Assembly: GCA_002811645.1 (NCBI GenBank) | Contig: PDIP01000051.1 | Span: 83,579-147,578, forward strand | Reading direction: 5' to 3' | DNA: 64,000 nucleotides | Origin: Corallochytrium limacisporum | Lineage: Eukaryota > Opisthokonta | Shown: piece after piece, positions 10,641-21,597 of the stretch | Layout: each line of letters starts with the position of its first letter | Numbering within the stretch: the stretch's first letter is position 1 | The notes under the pieces: model-generated | What the model was told of the DNA's origin: nothing | What the model saw: the letters and a program-made list of their open reading frames with translations, nothing else | Database searches by the model: none | Made by a program: the position numbers and the translations under genes

Positions 10641-11427
10641 GGGGGGGATTCCAATTTCTTACCCCCGTCTGCTGCGACGGACGGAGGAGGAGCGTGGAAA
10701 GAGGGGAGGGGAGTGTTGTGCATGCATGACGCTAAGCGCGAGACAGCCACTGAGGTCCAAAGCGGACACACACATCGGTCCCGTGAAATTTTTTGTTTTC
10801 CTCCTGAACTTTTTACTCTCTGGGCCTTCACTGCCGTAGCACCGACCAGAGGGAAAAAAAAGGGGGGGGGGGGGTTGGAGGCAAAAGGCCCAGAATCTTT
10901 GGGGTTCCCCGAATTCCTTACCTTTTGACGGAAGAACAGTCGAGAGAATAAGAGCCTTCCAGAATAGCCAAGCTGGGGCAGAAAGTTTGCAGGAACCCCA
11001 AGACAAAGCGGGGGGCTCTCTTGACCCACCCCCAACCCTCACTCTCTCAGGTTCTTCGGTTCTTTATTTCTTTTTCTTTTTTGTATGGGCTGCCCCGGGT
11101 ATGAACTCACCAAGCACAGCGGAGAGCCGAATTTGGGTACGACCGGGGTTCTGGTCTTAATAGCCGTTTCGATCGTTCAGTACATTCAGTACTGGACTAT
11201 CGGCTGTCCAGGAAAGACTTGGTTTTCTTTTCTTTTGCCGGCTCCCCCTTCCCCCCCCCCGGGTCGTTTTTCATTTTCTCTCGTTTCCCGATCGAGGGTC
11301 GGTGGGCCCGAATTCGGTAGTGTCAGTGATACGCACGCACCAAAGGTGTATTTCTTTGTTTCAGACCCCACCACCATTGGTTTCAACACACAACCAAAAT
11401 ACAAGGAAGAGAATATAGCGGGAACCT

Positions 11428-11448
11428 CCCCCCCCCCTTCCCCCGGGG
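11428..11448. repeat. C-rich run ending in CCCCCGGGG palindrome
   Basis: C runs broken by TT and then followed by GGGG; part of the recurrent C-to-G intergenic motif. Confidence 0.5.
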
Positions 11449-12397
11449 AGGTACATATTGCCTCTCCGCTTCACGGGAGAACGGGACGTGGGGTGTTGGG
11501 GGGGGCCTAGTAAAGGGCATCCGTTCTCATACAGCGCTGCGTCATGGCAATTTTTTTGGGTCTTTCCCTTCCCCGGATAGGTGTTCCTTCATTTGCAGAG
11601 CCAGAATGTACGTACATTGTAAATACAAAAAAGGGAATGGTGATTTCTTGGTTTTGCTCCTGGTGTTTTTTTTTCATTTCTTCAGAGCGTGATACCAGCC
11701 AGCACAGGGCAACGAAGATGATGCCCGACCGTCTATGCCGTACGGAACTGGTCATACCCTCCTGCAATTCATACACTGCTGCATTCCGTTACAGGTTTCG
11801 AGGTCTACGGTTCGGATTGCAGGGCAGTCTTGGTATTAAATGTTCCCATTCCCCGGTGGACTATTTCATATTCTGCTCCGCAGATCTGGACGGGAGAATT
11901 GCGTGAAAATGGTGACGAATCTTGTTCTCTGGATGTCGCATTGTTCCCTAGGTCTACGTCAGTGTGGAATGTGGAATTTGGTAATTAACGTGCTACATGT
12001 ATATCGCTAACTGTCCATTTGGGCGTTGGGAGTTGGAATAAGATCGCGAAGCAGTGCCGCCGGTGTTTCTGTCCGAGTGCGGTTGCCTACCGATTCCTCC
12101 GACTTGCGCTGCGGAATTTTAGTCTATTTTGTATGTAATTCAAAGTTCCATACCTGGCGTTTAGGGCCGATGGAAGATCGACTTCCATTTTGTGCAGGAG
12201 GTTCGAAGCAGGCAGAAGGAAGGCGGGGTTGGCCGCGCAGAACGAGGCCCAAAGAACTGAGAAGCCGTGGGCCCGTACCGGAGCGCTCTCGAAGAATCTC
12301 TTGCGGATAGGTGCCTCCCCTCCCCCTCACGGGACGAGAGGGAGGAGGTGTACGGTTGCGCCTAGAGAGGATAGCCACGTAGTACTGCTAGAGTTGG

Positions 12398-12418
12398 CCC
12401 CCCCCGGGGGGGGGGGGG
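12398..12418. repeat. C8-G13 palindromic tract
   Basis: Eight C are followed immediately by thirteen G, the longest example in the window. It lies about 450 bases upstream of the Gly-Asp-rich surface protein gene. It could form a hairpin or, on the G side, contribute to a quadruplex. Confidence 0.7.
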
Positions 12419-12862
12419 TGGGGAGTGGCTTGTTTTCCATTGTGGTATCACCTTCCAAGGTTTCAACCCTCGAGGCGGATGGAGAAGGCCCCGGTGGGAA
12501 GGGGAGGGGGAGAGGGGGAGAAGGGGTCGGTGGTTCGATGTGAATATGGGCACCCTTTGAGCTGCGTACTTTCCTGTACGTTGCACGGTGAAGAGTGGAT
12601 GGATGGGTGGTAAGCAATAGACACTTCTTTATGCGATTTATAGCGCTTTTGATAATGTCAGAGGCAGATTCTGCTCGAACCAAAGCGAGGAGCAACGTAT
12701 AACAAGGACTGTACAGGTCATCTAAGAGACTGTCACTGTAACGATCAAACACGAAGTTCCAACAATCCTAAAGAACAAGAGCGGAAGCTGGTCTTTGCCT
12801 CCCTTCGTTTATATATCACAAAATATTTCAGCGTGACCGGCATTTTGCGGAAACGGATAAGC

Positions 12863-13125
12863 ATGAAGATCGCATACGTGTGCATTCTTGCGGTTTTTCT
12901 GGCGTCTGCCCCATCTGGTTCGAACGGCTGGTCCGTGCCGGAACTTTTTGGTACTGAGCAGAATGATGAACTCTCCATAAATATGGATATGGTCATCATG
13001 GAGAGTGGCGGTGGTGGTGACAACGGTGATGGCGGTGATGGCGGTGACGGCGGTGGTGACAACGGTGACGGCGGTGATGGCGGTGATGGCGGTGGTGACA
13101 ACGGTGACGGCGGCGATGGCGGCGA

Positions 13126-13159
<34 letters not shown>

Positions 13160-13429
13160 GATGGCGGTGACGGCGGTGATGGTGGTAATGGAGGTGATGG
13201 TGGTAGCAGTACCGCTCCACCCCCTGCAACCACTTCCGGGGGGGAGGGCCAAACCAGTGCCACTAATGACGGCGGTGGCAGTGGCCTCGGTGCCGGTGCA
13301 ATTGTCGGCGTTGTTGTGGCTTCCGTTGCTGTGGTTGGCGCTGCTGGTGGATACGTGGCTTACAAGAAGCGCAGCGGATACCTGGACGTTGATGGTGCAG
13401 CTGGTGATGCTGCTCAGTACACATACTGA
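12863..13429 (+). CDS. Gly-Asp-repeat type I surface protein, unknown function
   Basis: A 188-residue protein not matched to a family. It has a signal peptide (about 1-22, MKIAYVCILAVFLAS), a short non-repetitive stretch, a repeat region of GGD units with occasional GDN (about 49-114), a Ser/Thr/Pro linker (about 115-140) that could carry O-glycans, a membrane span (about 143-164, IVGVVVASVAVVGAAGGYVAY), then KKR as stop-transfer signal and a 20-residue tail ending QYTY. The Asp-rich repeat may bind calcium or act as a flexible spacer at the cell surface; this is inference. The first ATG of the frame is at 12863. The opposite strand is also open across the repeat, in Pro/Ser and His/Arg frames, as an artefact of the repeat. 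Confidence 0.75.
13003..13205 (+). repeat. GGTGAC/GGCGAT-type minisatellite inside the surface protein gene
   Basis: Tandem nine-base units encode Gly-Gly-Asp, with larger blocks that include GACAACGGTGA. Units vary at third positions, so the array is kept in frame but is likely length-polymorphic. Confidence 0.85.
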
Positions 13430-14636
13430 AACCCAAGTCTTGCGTCCTCGAGGCTGGAACATAATAGGATTGAGCAACCGATCATATCAAGCATGTATCT
13501 TACGCAGTCCGTTCAACATAATTAGTTCGCTTCAGGCGTTGTGAAAGTAACAGGAAAACCAATGTACCATAAAGTCAACACAATACAACAGTTAATGAGG
13601 AGATCATGGGTCTGGAACCTAGTCTCCTACAGGATCGATTCACTTGTAAACGTAACTGTACTGAATAACGAACAAAGGCAGCCGAGCATGCTTCCGTAAT
13701 GGCAAACATGCAACCATCCATGGATCCATAGCTTGAGATGATGACACAGCGATGCTGGACGACGATAAGGGCACCGACAACACCTTCCAGCTGCGAAGTT
13801 GCGGTTGTTACTACCCACCATCAACGCAGTTTCTCAACAAAATGTCCTGCTGCCCCTTCGCATATATTAAAAGTCCGTATATAAATTATACCAATAATTG
13901 TTTTAAATATTTGATGAATCAATAAGGCCCCGAATGGCACAACACCGCGCGGTGCCCTCCCAGGTGTCCCTCGGACGGGAGACCGGACCGTCACAACCGA
14001 CCGTCCCGTCCTTCCCTTTCTTTAATTTTTTTTTGTTCCAGACTCTGCGAGAGCGCGTCGAAAGTGGGGAGGGCCGGTGGGGGAGAAGAAAGGCCAAACT
14101 TTTCGGCAGACTGTAGCGAACGGAACGCGAAAAAGCCACTCATCGCCCACTGTTTCCTTTGCTGGCACCCCGTGGACTGCCACCTCACCCTCCCTTTCCC
14201 GGTGCGACGGAACAGGGAAGGAGAAACCACGGGAGGGGGGTCGGGTTTGTGGTAGACAACGAAGGTGGAGAGAGGGGGAGCGCGAATCGCGTACGTACGC
14301 GGCAAAAAGGGATAACAAAGCCCTGGCCCAGGGCAACAGTGGGCTCTGAAACGGAAGCTCAAACGGGTCGCACAGACAGACAGGCCATCCGGTCGGGCTG
14401 GTTGCAAAGTCTTTAACTCTGAATTCGGTCAATGAGTACGGGGTCATAAAATTATTCAGTACAAGTACATCAAAAGGTATTGGAGACGCTACAGGCGACT
14501 CCTGTAGACAACACCGCTTGTGAACTTAGATCCGGGTCGGACAGTAACAGTCGAACCAACCGAACGTTTCCAGTACACAGTGTAGTCGAGGCCGGGTTCC
14601 AAATCAGTTCAAGATAGATACAAGAATTAAGCAAAC
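13430..14636. other. spacer upstream of the proteasome alpha5 gene
   Basis: About 1.2 kb with no convincing gene. The part around 13990-14300 is GC-rich with purine/pyrimidine tracts. It follows the surface protein gene on the same strand. Confidence 0.5.
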
Positions 14637-15368
14637 ATGTTTTTGACTCGGTCGGAATATGATCGGGGTGTTAACACGTTCTCTCCTGAGGGTCGTCTGT
14701 TCCAGGTTGAGTATGCCATTGAGGCCATCAAGCTCGGATCAACCGCTCTTGGTATCCAAACCTCCGAGGGTGTGCTGTTGGCAGTAGAGAAGCGTATTAC
14801 ATCTCCACTGATTGAGCCTTCCAGCATTGAAAAAATTGTAGAGATCGACAGACACGTTGGGTGTGCCATGAGCGGTCTGACCGCTGACGCGCGCACCATG
14901 ATTGACCATGCCCGTGTCCAGGCCCAGGCCCATACTTTCACCTACAACGAGCCCATGAGCGTGGAGAGCATAACCCAGGCCGTCTGTGACCTGGCCCTTC
15001 GTTTCGGTGAGGGTGACGATCAAGAGGATGCGGTTATGAGCCGACCCTTCGGTGTGGCGCTGCTGTTTGCTGGGTACGACGGCGAGGACTACCAGCTCTT
15101 CCACTGCGACCCCTCAGGTACATTCTTCCGTTTCGATGCCAAAGCCATTGGCAGTGGTAGTGAGGGAGCACAGACTGCTCTGCAGGACAGCTATCACAAG
15201 TCCATGACCCTGAAGGAGGCCGAGACGTGTGCCCTTCAGATTCTGAAGCAAGTCATGGAGGAGAAGGTCACTGACACCAACGTTGAGGTTGCTTGCATCA
15301 CCAAAGACAAAGGCTACCACATCTATAATCGGGAGGAAGTCGCTGCAATCATTGACCAACTGCAGTGA
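14637..15368 (+). CDS. PSMA5: 20S proteasome subunit alpha type 5
   Basis: A 243-residue alpha subunit of the 20S core, yeast Pup2 type. It starts with the family N-terminus [20 protein letters not shown] (the gate-forming YDRG motif), followed by [19 protein letters not shown], which is diagnostic of alpha subunits. Alpha5-specific features include [16 protein letters not shown], the acidic insert [20 protein letters not shown] and the C-terminal [13 protein letters not shown]. It has no catalytic Thr, as expected for an alpha ring member. Length equals that of homologues. Codon choice is strongly C/G-ending, consistent with high expression. The 3' end faces the MAPR gene 426 bases away. Confidence 0.97.
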   Translation: MFLTRSEYDRGVNTFSPEGRLFQVEYAIEAIKLGSTALGIQTSEGVLLAVEKRITSPLIEPSSIEKIVEIDRHVGCAMSGLTADARTMIDHARVQAQAHTFTYNEPMSVESITQAVCDLALRFGEGDDQEDAVMSRPFGVALLFAGYDGEDYQLFHCDPSGTFFRFDAKAIGSGSEGAQTALQDSYHKSMTLKEAETCALQILKQVMEEKVTDTNVEVACITKDKGYHIYNREEVAAIIDQLQ

Positions 15369-15794
15369 AGAAGTGAGAAAACTGGCTTTGTGCCGTTAGA
15401 ATTGTGTCTTCTCTCTTCGCTTCTCTTTTGCAATCTCGTCGTCACTTGTCCTTTTGCATGATTGTTTGGATGTCTTTTGTCTGTTGGCCACACATGTGTG
15501 CGAACCCAACTCTTTTGTTAGAAAGTGATTGATAGTACCACCATCATGATCCCAGCGGAGGAGAAAGGCAACGGTCCGGACCCATCGAGATCACGATCGT
15601 GCGAGATGTGAACGGTAAGAGAGAAACCGGAACAAAATACAAAGAACGTAGGTTTATATTGATTTACACGACTGCTTCCGTACGTCTTGTGTATGTAGCA
15701 CATGATGGCGATGATGTTTCAATTTGTGTTAGCATTATTCTAAGCTATGTTACTATGTTTGATGTTGCACAGGTTGCTGAAATGGTGACGCTGG
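15369..15794. other. convergent spacer between PSMA5 and the MAPR gene
   Basis: About 430 bases of 3' flanks of two convergent genes. No coding signal seen. Confidence 0.5.
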
Positions 15795-16265
15795 CTAGTA
15801 CTTCTCAACCAGGTCACCGACGTGATCGTACTTAAAGTCGAACTTCTCCACCCAATCCTTGAGCACGTCCAATTCTCCTTTGGGCAGGTCATCCCACTTG
15901 GGGAGGCGATCAGGGCCAATGTCCTCGACCTTAGTGCTCATCTTGGCCAGTGCACGAGTGGCATCGCGGCCAGCAAAGTTAGCGTACGGCCCACCCGGTC
16001 CGTAGAAATCCTTTCCTGGGGTGCAATCATAAATCTTGTGCTTCACACCAATGAGAACAGTACCCTGAGGGTTGGTGCCATCAAATGCCTTGAGATCCTC
16101 AGGAGTGTACTTGCGATATTCTAGTTTCTTGCGAGGAGCCGGCGGGGGTGGTACTGGTTTAATCAGTTGGTAGATCAAGTACAGGCTGACCGCAATCAGC
16201 AACAGACTGACCGGATCCTGTAGTTCGTTGAGGATCATGTCAGCAAATCCGACGTTGGATGACAT
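15795..16265 (-). CDS. membrane-associated progesterone receptor family (PGRMC/Dap1, cytochrome b5-like)
   Basis: A 156-residue single-span ER protein with a cytochrome b5-like haem domain, related to PGRMC1 and yeast Dap1, which support cytochrome P450 enzymes of sterol synthesis. A membrane span lies at about 18-36 (VSLLLIAVSLYLIYQL), then a Pro-rich linker, then the domain: YTPEDLKAFDG, KIYDCTPGKDFYGPGGPYANFAGRDATRALAKM and, near the end, FKYDHVGDLVEKY. The Tyr residues of DFYGPGGPY are those expected to ligate haem in this family; the family lacks the His pair of true b5. The chosen ATG at 16265 has A at -3 and gives the usual short luminal N-terminus; two further in-frame ATGs lie upstream at 16307 and 16316. 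Confidence 0.93.
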   Translation of the reverse strand: MSSNVGFADMILNELQDPVSLLLIAVSLYLIYQLIKPVPPPPAPRKKLEYRKYTPEDLKAFDGTNPQGTVLIGVKHKIYDCTPGKDFYGPGGPYANFAGRDATRALAKMSTKVEDIGPDRLPKWDDLPKGELDVLKDWVEKFDFKYDHVGDLVEKY

Positions 16266-17210
16266 GGTTGATAAATATTGGGGGCCCTTTTTGGTGTACC
16301 TTTCCATGAATAGCATGTCCTCCCCATTAATGATCCATATGGCTAGCCTGATAAATACCTGTAGATCCCTCAAGGCTTCTCGCGATCAAAGTTTTTGTTT
16401 TGTGTCGTTCTCGTGCCTGAAAAGTGCCCAGTGCAGAAGGAATCATTCTCTTGAGTCTTGAGTATGAGCGACGTGGCTGCAACAGCGCAGTCTCAAGGTC
16501 AGGTGCTCATCGTCCCCTTGGGGAAGTGGACAAAGGTGAGATCAGGAGAGGAAGGAGGGGCCCCACAGCGATCCCCTGAACGCGACCAGTCCTTTGGCAT
16601 GGGTATTACTAATCATCGGACTCTGGCTCAGCGCACAACCCGGGGCCTACGATTTGCATACTTATTGTCATAGGGGCACACACACAGGCCCGAGCGGGGA
16701 GGGTGGGCTTTGGCCGTTTTTCCATTACCCCAAAAAAATCAACGGTACCAGTGCCATATCACTGTGAGTTAGAAAAGACCGTATATTACTTAAGGTAGAA
16801 GAGTGGTCTTTCTTATTATTCAATTGAGGAAAGCCAGTTAAACTTAGAAGTAAGTATATTTAATACCTCCCAAGCGGGCCAGCAGGTGGTGAATGTACTG
16901 GGAACGAGGTGGTAACTGCGTCACTCGGGCCCGCAGGAAACGGGGACGTTTGCTTTGGACGACCCCTGCCGAAATCTCTTCCCCCTTTCGCCATTCGCGC
17001 TGCGCTCGCCCGATCAGCGCAAGCAAACGCGGCGGCACACAGTCACGACCCCACGACCCGGTCCCGGTTTTCCTTTAAACTCTTTTGAGTGTGTCAGCAC
17101 AACGGGGAAAGGACGAAGGACGAAGGGGGGAGGGGGGTTTGAGCGAGATAATGAAGGTGACCACCACCAACCCCCGAACGAGCAGCCGAAGGCTGGGTGA
17201 CAAGGCGAAA

Positions 17211-17265
17211 CCAGCCAGCCATCCAGCCATCCAGTCAGTCAGCCAGCCAGCCAGCCAGCCAGCCA
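17211..17265. repeat. CCAG/CAGT tetranucleotide repeat
   Basis: Imperfect tandem CCAG units with ATC and TCAG interruptions. Confidence 0.8.
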
Positions 17266-17822
17266 AGGCTTTTGTATGCTTATCTTCCCCTCTTTTTTTC
17301 TCACTTTTCTCATTTTTCCTTTTTTGCCCCTTTGCTTGGCTGCCGGGAACGCAACGCGAAGAAAACAAGAGCAGCAGGGGAAGGGGGGGTTTGGGCAGCC
17401 CAGCGGTCGATTCTTCCGTACTGAATGTATTGATGATATGAAACGGTCTGCGGTACGGGTTTTGGGTTTTAAGAAGGCGAGGCGAAGAAGGGATGGGTCC
17501 ATTGCTCGTCTTCACCCCCTGAGCCCCCCCCCCCCTTTTCCCGTGTTCCCGAAAGATTTATTCCCCTCATTTGAGCTCCTTGTCGCCCTGCTGGACTATA
17601 AGAAAAAAAGGGGGGAAGGAGGGAGGGGGGACGGGAAGGGAAGAGTAAAAAAGAAAAAGGGCAAAGAGAAAAGAAGAAAACAAAACCGGCCCCCTTTGCG
17701 CAGGCCGGGGTGGTCTCAAACATCCGCGCTTGTGTCGGCGGCGCTTTCTTTAAGAGAATCGTTCCGAAGAGGGCGGGAGGGTGGGAGGGTGGGCTGGGAA
17801 CCGGAACTGCGAGCGAGCGAGG

Positions 17823-17856
17823 CACGCACACGCACACACACACACACACACACACG
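17823..17856. repeat. CA dinucleotide microsatellite
   Basis: About 17 CA units with one or two interruptions, in the spacer upstream of PIAS. Confidence 0.85.
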
Positions 17857-17925
17857 CCCTCTCTCCTGTGTGGCTGTGTGCCGATTGAAAAAAAAGCCGT
17901 GAAGGTTGCGCGAGGAGGAGGCAAG

Positions 17926-17950
17926 GCCTCCCCGGGAGGGGGGGGGGGCC
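17926..17950. repeat. GGCCTCCCC-GGG-AGGGG... GGCC hairpin tract
   Basis: A C/T-rich arm followed by a G-rich arm ending in GGCC, another case of the C-to-G intergenic motif. Confidence 0.55.
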
Positions 17951-18777
17951 AAGATTTTGTCCTATTTTCTTCATTCGTCCCGCCGACTACCGGTCCCAAG
18001 CTCCGCGCTCACGGGCTCCCCTCCCCCGCAAGATTTTTCTCTCCCCCCTCCACTTCCAAGCGCCCCCCGTCTGCGACTCTGCCCCTGCCTGCCGTACCCA
18101 AGACTTTCGCGCGGTGGAGAGAGAGGAAAACTGAAAGGGACCCAAGGGAAAAAGAGCAAAGTCAAAAAAAAAGAAGAATAAAAAATTGAGAAGCGAGATA
18201 GTTGGAAGGTGCCTGGTCTTAAGGGCATAAGTGTGAGGAGGTTAGAGCAGGTTCCGAAGTGTGCGATGGTTGGGATGGCTGCATCGTCGCCCTTCCGTGG
18301 AATGATCGCAATCCGCAACGGACGTTTGGCTGTGCTGGAGGTGAATGTGCCCCTTTCCGTATCGATGTTCCTCTTTTGAAATGCTGCTTTCGATTATGGC
18401 TCCATTCATGGATTCACGCACCAGGATCTGTAAAGTGACTATGGGATCCAAACCTGCATCCACTTTGGTACGGTATTGCCAGGTATGAAACGAACACGCG
18501 GGAGGTACGAGACGCGATCAAACCACAATGAACGAGTAGCAATCGATAGCGGTCAGGCTAAGATGAAGACTGCCGTGTCGAGCGGTTAACATGTCACAAG
18601 TGTCAAAGCCAAAACAAGCGAAACGTACGTGAAGGCCATTTTTCGGATTGCTGTCGGTAGTAACTATTGAAGAGAATTCGGAGAAATGTGAGCAAATATG
18701 CGACCATTGCAAGGGAGTATCCGTGTAAAGAAATAATGTAGAATAGTTCTGAGGGTGCACAGTCACAGTATCAGACG

Positions 18778-21114
18778 ATGGCGTTGCAGATAACACCCAA
18801 CGAGGCGAAACGCCTGGAACGGCATCTCAAGGATGACCTACGTAAACTCCTGGAGAATCTTCCTGGGTTCCGCCACCAGCGCCTTGCAAGAAACGTTACA
18901 AAGAAGACAATCATTGACAACATCAGGCGGATCGCCAACAGCCATGTGGGATCCAACATGGTTGTGCGGGGCGTGTTACTGCATGGAATCAAGCAAGCGC
19001 CCGGTCCACACACGTCCCATCACCACCACCGACAACCTGGACGGGCGAGCATACCAACGAACATAGGTCACTACCACCATCATCACACACACGGCGGCAG
19101 CGGTGGACGAAGCAGGGGTCACCACTCTGCAAGTGGAGCGCCAGCAGTACCTCAACGTGGGGTACCGTACCCACACTTCCGGGAGAATGCTTTCTATGAA
19201 CACATCAAAGAGCTGAGCATTCCACAGCGCATCAATTCATGGCAACGAACTGTGGATTTCATGTACACAGAAGACATGAATCTGCTGCAGAAGGATGTTC
19301 GGGTGTTACTGCGTGGGACATGGACGAAGAACAGGGAGGGTGTGGTCGATATTAGGCCGGACCAGAAGATTACAGACCGATTCCCCCGCCAGGTGACAAT
19401 GCGCGTCAATGATCAGCGGTACTGGGAGTACCCGGAGCGGACGTATGCAAATCATGCGCCGTTCACGAAACCCATGGACATTACCAAATATGTGCGGTAC
19501 AAAAACAACCAGATCACCATGATATTGGAAGCTAAGGAGTCGGTGGAAAATGAGTACGTGATGATGGTGGAACTGGTCAGGCGCCGGCCTGTGGAGAAGC
19601 TGATTCAGCGCTTGCAAGAGCGTCGCATGGTATCCAAAGAACAGACTCTTGCGTTCATTGCCAAGCGTCATGGCAATGATACAGAGGATGAAGATATGCT
19701 GGAATGCAAGGAAATCATCTCCTTAAAGTGTCCTATCATGTTTACGCGTATCAAGCTTCCGGCCAGAGGCAAAGAGTGCAATCACCTTGGCTGTTTCGAT
19801 GCCACCAACTACCTGATGATGAATGAGAACCGGCCCACCTGGAATTGTCCCCTCTGCCACAAAATTGTGACGTACAGTGACATGGTGGTATGCATGTGGA
19901 CAATGGATGTGCTAAAGAACACAAGGGACACAATTGGATCTGTCGAGGTGGCTAAGGATGGAACCTGGAACATAAAGGATGAAGACGTTACGGACTCTGA
20001 GGACGAGGATGATCATGACGGAGGGGACAAGGCTAAGGACGAGGCGCCGGTGTTTGAATTGTTGGATGATGATGAAGACGCACCTACCACCCAGCAGAGG
20101 GAGCAGCAGCAGCAGCAGCAAAACAATGCGCCAGGCAATGGTACTGTGATACAAAATGGAGGAGCTGGTCACAAACGCAAAGCAGACAGTCATGACCAGA
20201 CTGCTTCAGCACCTAAACGACCATCCTCGGCACCTGGCTCTACTACCAAGCGGCGTTCCGAACCAGAGGTTGTAGATCTCACCCTAGACTCTAGTGATGA
20301 CGAGGACGCCCAACCGCCACCACCGAGGCACCGCCCGCGCACCTCGGATCGCGGCTTGCCGATTCACGATAGCATCCCTGGTAGCGGTCTGAACATGTCG
20401 ACCATGGGAGAGCTCCGGCAGCCGGACCAACGGGGGCCCACAAATCGGTCTCCAGCACGGCGTATGACTACGCCCGCGGATGTGGGCTTAAACCGTATGT
20501 ATCATGCAGCTCCTAGTGGTGGCAATGATAGTAACGGTCAACAATGGACTTCCTCAACGGCAAACGCTATGCTCTACCATGCCGCACCAAACCATCAACA
20601 TGCGCCGGGCTACCGCAATCGCACTACGAGTACAGACAGTGTCGGCAGTCGAGGTTCAGCGGCTGGCTCTGGCAGTGGATCGTACCCCACAGCGGCCACG
20701 GGAAGCAGCAATACACCGAACAGCAGCACAGGCGGGGCTACCAGCACTGGCACGTTCTTGGGATCGACAGCTTTCCCCACGCAACCAATTCCAGGCATGA
20801 ATGACATGTATTTCGGACAGGCACCGCGGTTCAGTTCACGGACAAGCACAGGTGCAGTGACAGAGACCGGTGTATTTGGCATGAACAGTGGTGGTTCCGG
20901 CGGTGGCAGTGTTGGCGGGGTTCCGCCTAATGCCGGTGTCCTCAACCCGAGAAGTTCAGGAGGCGCACCATCAGCATCGAATGGACCTGGTACCCTGGAC
21001 GACATCTCGTTCTCATCACTCCTATCTGACGCAAACTTGGCCCCTCAAGCCTCAGAAACCACCTTGGATTCTCTGTTGGGGCCTGGCGATCCGGCAAGAC
21101 CTGCGAATCCGTGA
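18778..21114 (+). CDS. PIAS/Siz-type SUMO E3 ligase
   Basis: A 778-residue nuclear SUMO ligase. An N-terminal helical SAP-like region (about 7-55) is followed by His-rich linkers (HHHH near 80 and 100), a PINIT domain (about 135-300) that helps position substrate, and an SP-RING (about 315-375) that binds the E2 Ubc9. The zinc-ligand pattern is visible: Cys318, Cys334-x-His336, Cys339, Cys357 and Cys360 (CPLC). After an acidic stretch comes a SUMO-interacting motif at 498-510, VVDLTLDSSDDED, with the acidic/Ser flank that PIAS proteins share. The last 250 residues are Ser/Gly/Asn-rich and probably disordered, with a polyQ patch near 442-448. The ATG at 18778 begins the SAP region directly. 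Confidence 0.95.
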   Translation: MALQITPNEAKRLERHLKDDLRKLLENLPGFRHQRLARNVTKKTIIDNIRRIANSHVGSNMVVRGVLLHGIKQAPGPHTSHHHHRQPGRASIPTNIGHYHHHHTHGGSGGRSRGHHSASGAPAVPQRGVPYPHFRENAFYEHIKELSIPQRINSWQRTVDFMYTEDMNLLQKDVRVLLRGTWTKNREGVVDIRPDQKITDRFPRQVTMRVNDQRYWEYPERTYANHAPFTKPMDITKYVRYKNNQITMILEAKESVENEYVMMVELVRRRPVEKLIQRLQERRMVSKEQTLAFIAKRHGNDTEDEDMLECKEIISLKCPIMFTRIKLPARGKECNHLGCFDATNYLMMNENRPTWNCPLCHKIVTYSDMVVCMWTMDVLKNTRDTIGSVEVAKDGTWNIKDEDVTDSEDEDDHDGGDKAKDEAPVFELLDDDEDAPTTQQREQQQQQQNNAPGNGTVIQNGGAGHKRKADSHDQTASAPKRPSSAPGSTTKRRSEPEVVDLTLDSSDDEDAQPPPPRHRPRTSDRGLPIHDSIPGSGLNMSTMGELRQPDQRGPTNRSPARRMTTPADVGLNRMYHAAPSGGNDSNGQQWTSSTANAMLYHAAPNHQHAPGYRNRTTSTDSVGSRGSAAGSGSGSYPTAATGSSNTPNSSTGGATSTGTFLGSTAFPTQPIPGMNDMYFGQAPRFSSRTSTGAVTETGVFGMNSGGSGGGSVGGVPPNAGVLNPRSSGGAPSASNGPGTLDDISFSSLLSDANLAPQASETTLDSLLGPGDPARPANP

Positions 21115-21597
21115 ATGGACACAGGAGATGCGATTGACATGACCAATCATGCTGCACAAATAAAGAATTGAAACACCCCTAATTGACAATGATAACATGA
21201 GCTTCACTTGCTAGGCTAGGAAAGGAAAGAAGATTTCTATGCTAATTTAGTAAATACTCATGCAAAATAAATTGATGGAATAGATGGTATTCATTGCCGG
21301 CCGAGGAGCGAATCCGATACACATAATCAAATAGTTCTCTGCATGCCGAGTGTATACCACCAGTATGATTTGTGAAATGCTGTGTTACATGCTGTGATGT
21401 TTTGTGTGTTTGGATGTTGTTATCAATATGCCCCACTTGATACACATGTCATGGCTCTCAAGTGAAAAGGGGCGCACAGTGTAGGTGACCAAAATGCTTC
21501 AAAACTGATCCCGTTCATGTCTCTACTTGACTCCAAATGCGAAGCCTCCTTGTTTGCGATATCAACCCAAATATGTAAATCATTTTGTCAAATACAT
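21115..21597. other. convergent spacer between PIAS and eL28
   Basis: About 480 bases of 3' flanks, including an AATAAA just after PIAS. No coding signal. Confidence 0.5.
21159..21164 (+). terminator. putative polyadenylation signal AATAAA of PIAS
   Basis: The hexamer lies 45 bases after the PIAS stop codon. Confidence 0.45.

Larger units (their letters stand above)
8493..12862. other. 4.4 kb region with no convincing gene
   Basis: This is the largest gene-free stretch. It contains a 215-base N gap, many homopolymer runs (for example G13 at 10862-10874) and C-run/G-run junctions at 9109-9118, 11251-11263, 11428-11448 and 12398-12418. Open frames of 60-120 codons occur (for example 11544-11906) but none resembles a known protein. 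Non-coding RNA genes or a gene partly lost in the gap cannot be excluded. Confidence 0.5.
16266..18777. other. 2.5 kb divergent spacer between the MAPR gene and PIAS
   Basis: No convincing gene. It holds GC-rich purine tracts, CCAGCCAGC and CA simple repeats, a C-run/G-run element near 17930-17950 and poly-T/poly-A patches. Long open frames on both strands here are low complexity and match no family. Confidence 0.5.

Noticed and set aside
10207..11035. Frames spanning the N gap
   Set aside because: They are open only because unknown bases are not read as stops.
11544..11906. 120-codon ATG frame in the gene desert
   Set aside because: No recognisable domain or compositional coding signal; kept only as spacer content.
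12745..13263. Pro/Ser (PPSPP) and His/Arg repeat frames antisense to the Gly-Asp gene
   Set aside because: They are reverse-frame readings of the GGD minisatellite. The plus strand has a signal peptide, stalk and membrane span, which the antisense frames lack.
17276..18189. Several long overlapping frames upstream of PIAS
   Set aside because: They are low-complexity Lys/Arg/Pro/His translations of purine tracts and the CA microsatellite, open on both strands, with no similarity to known proteins.
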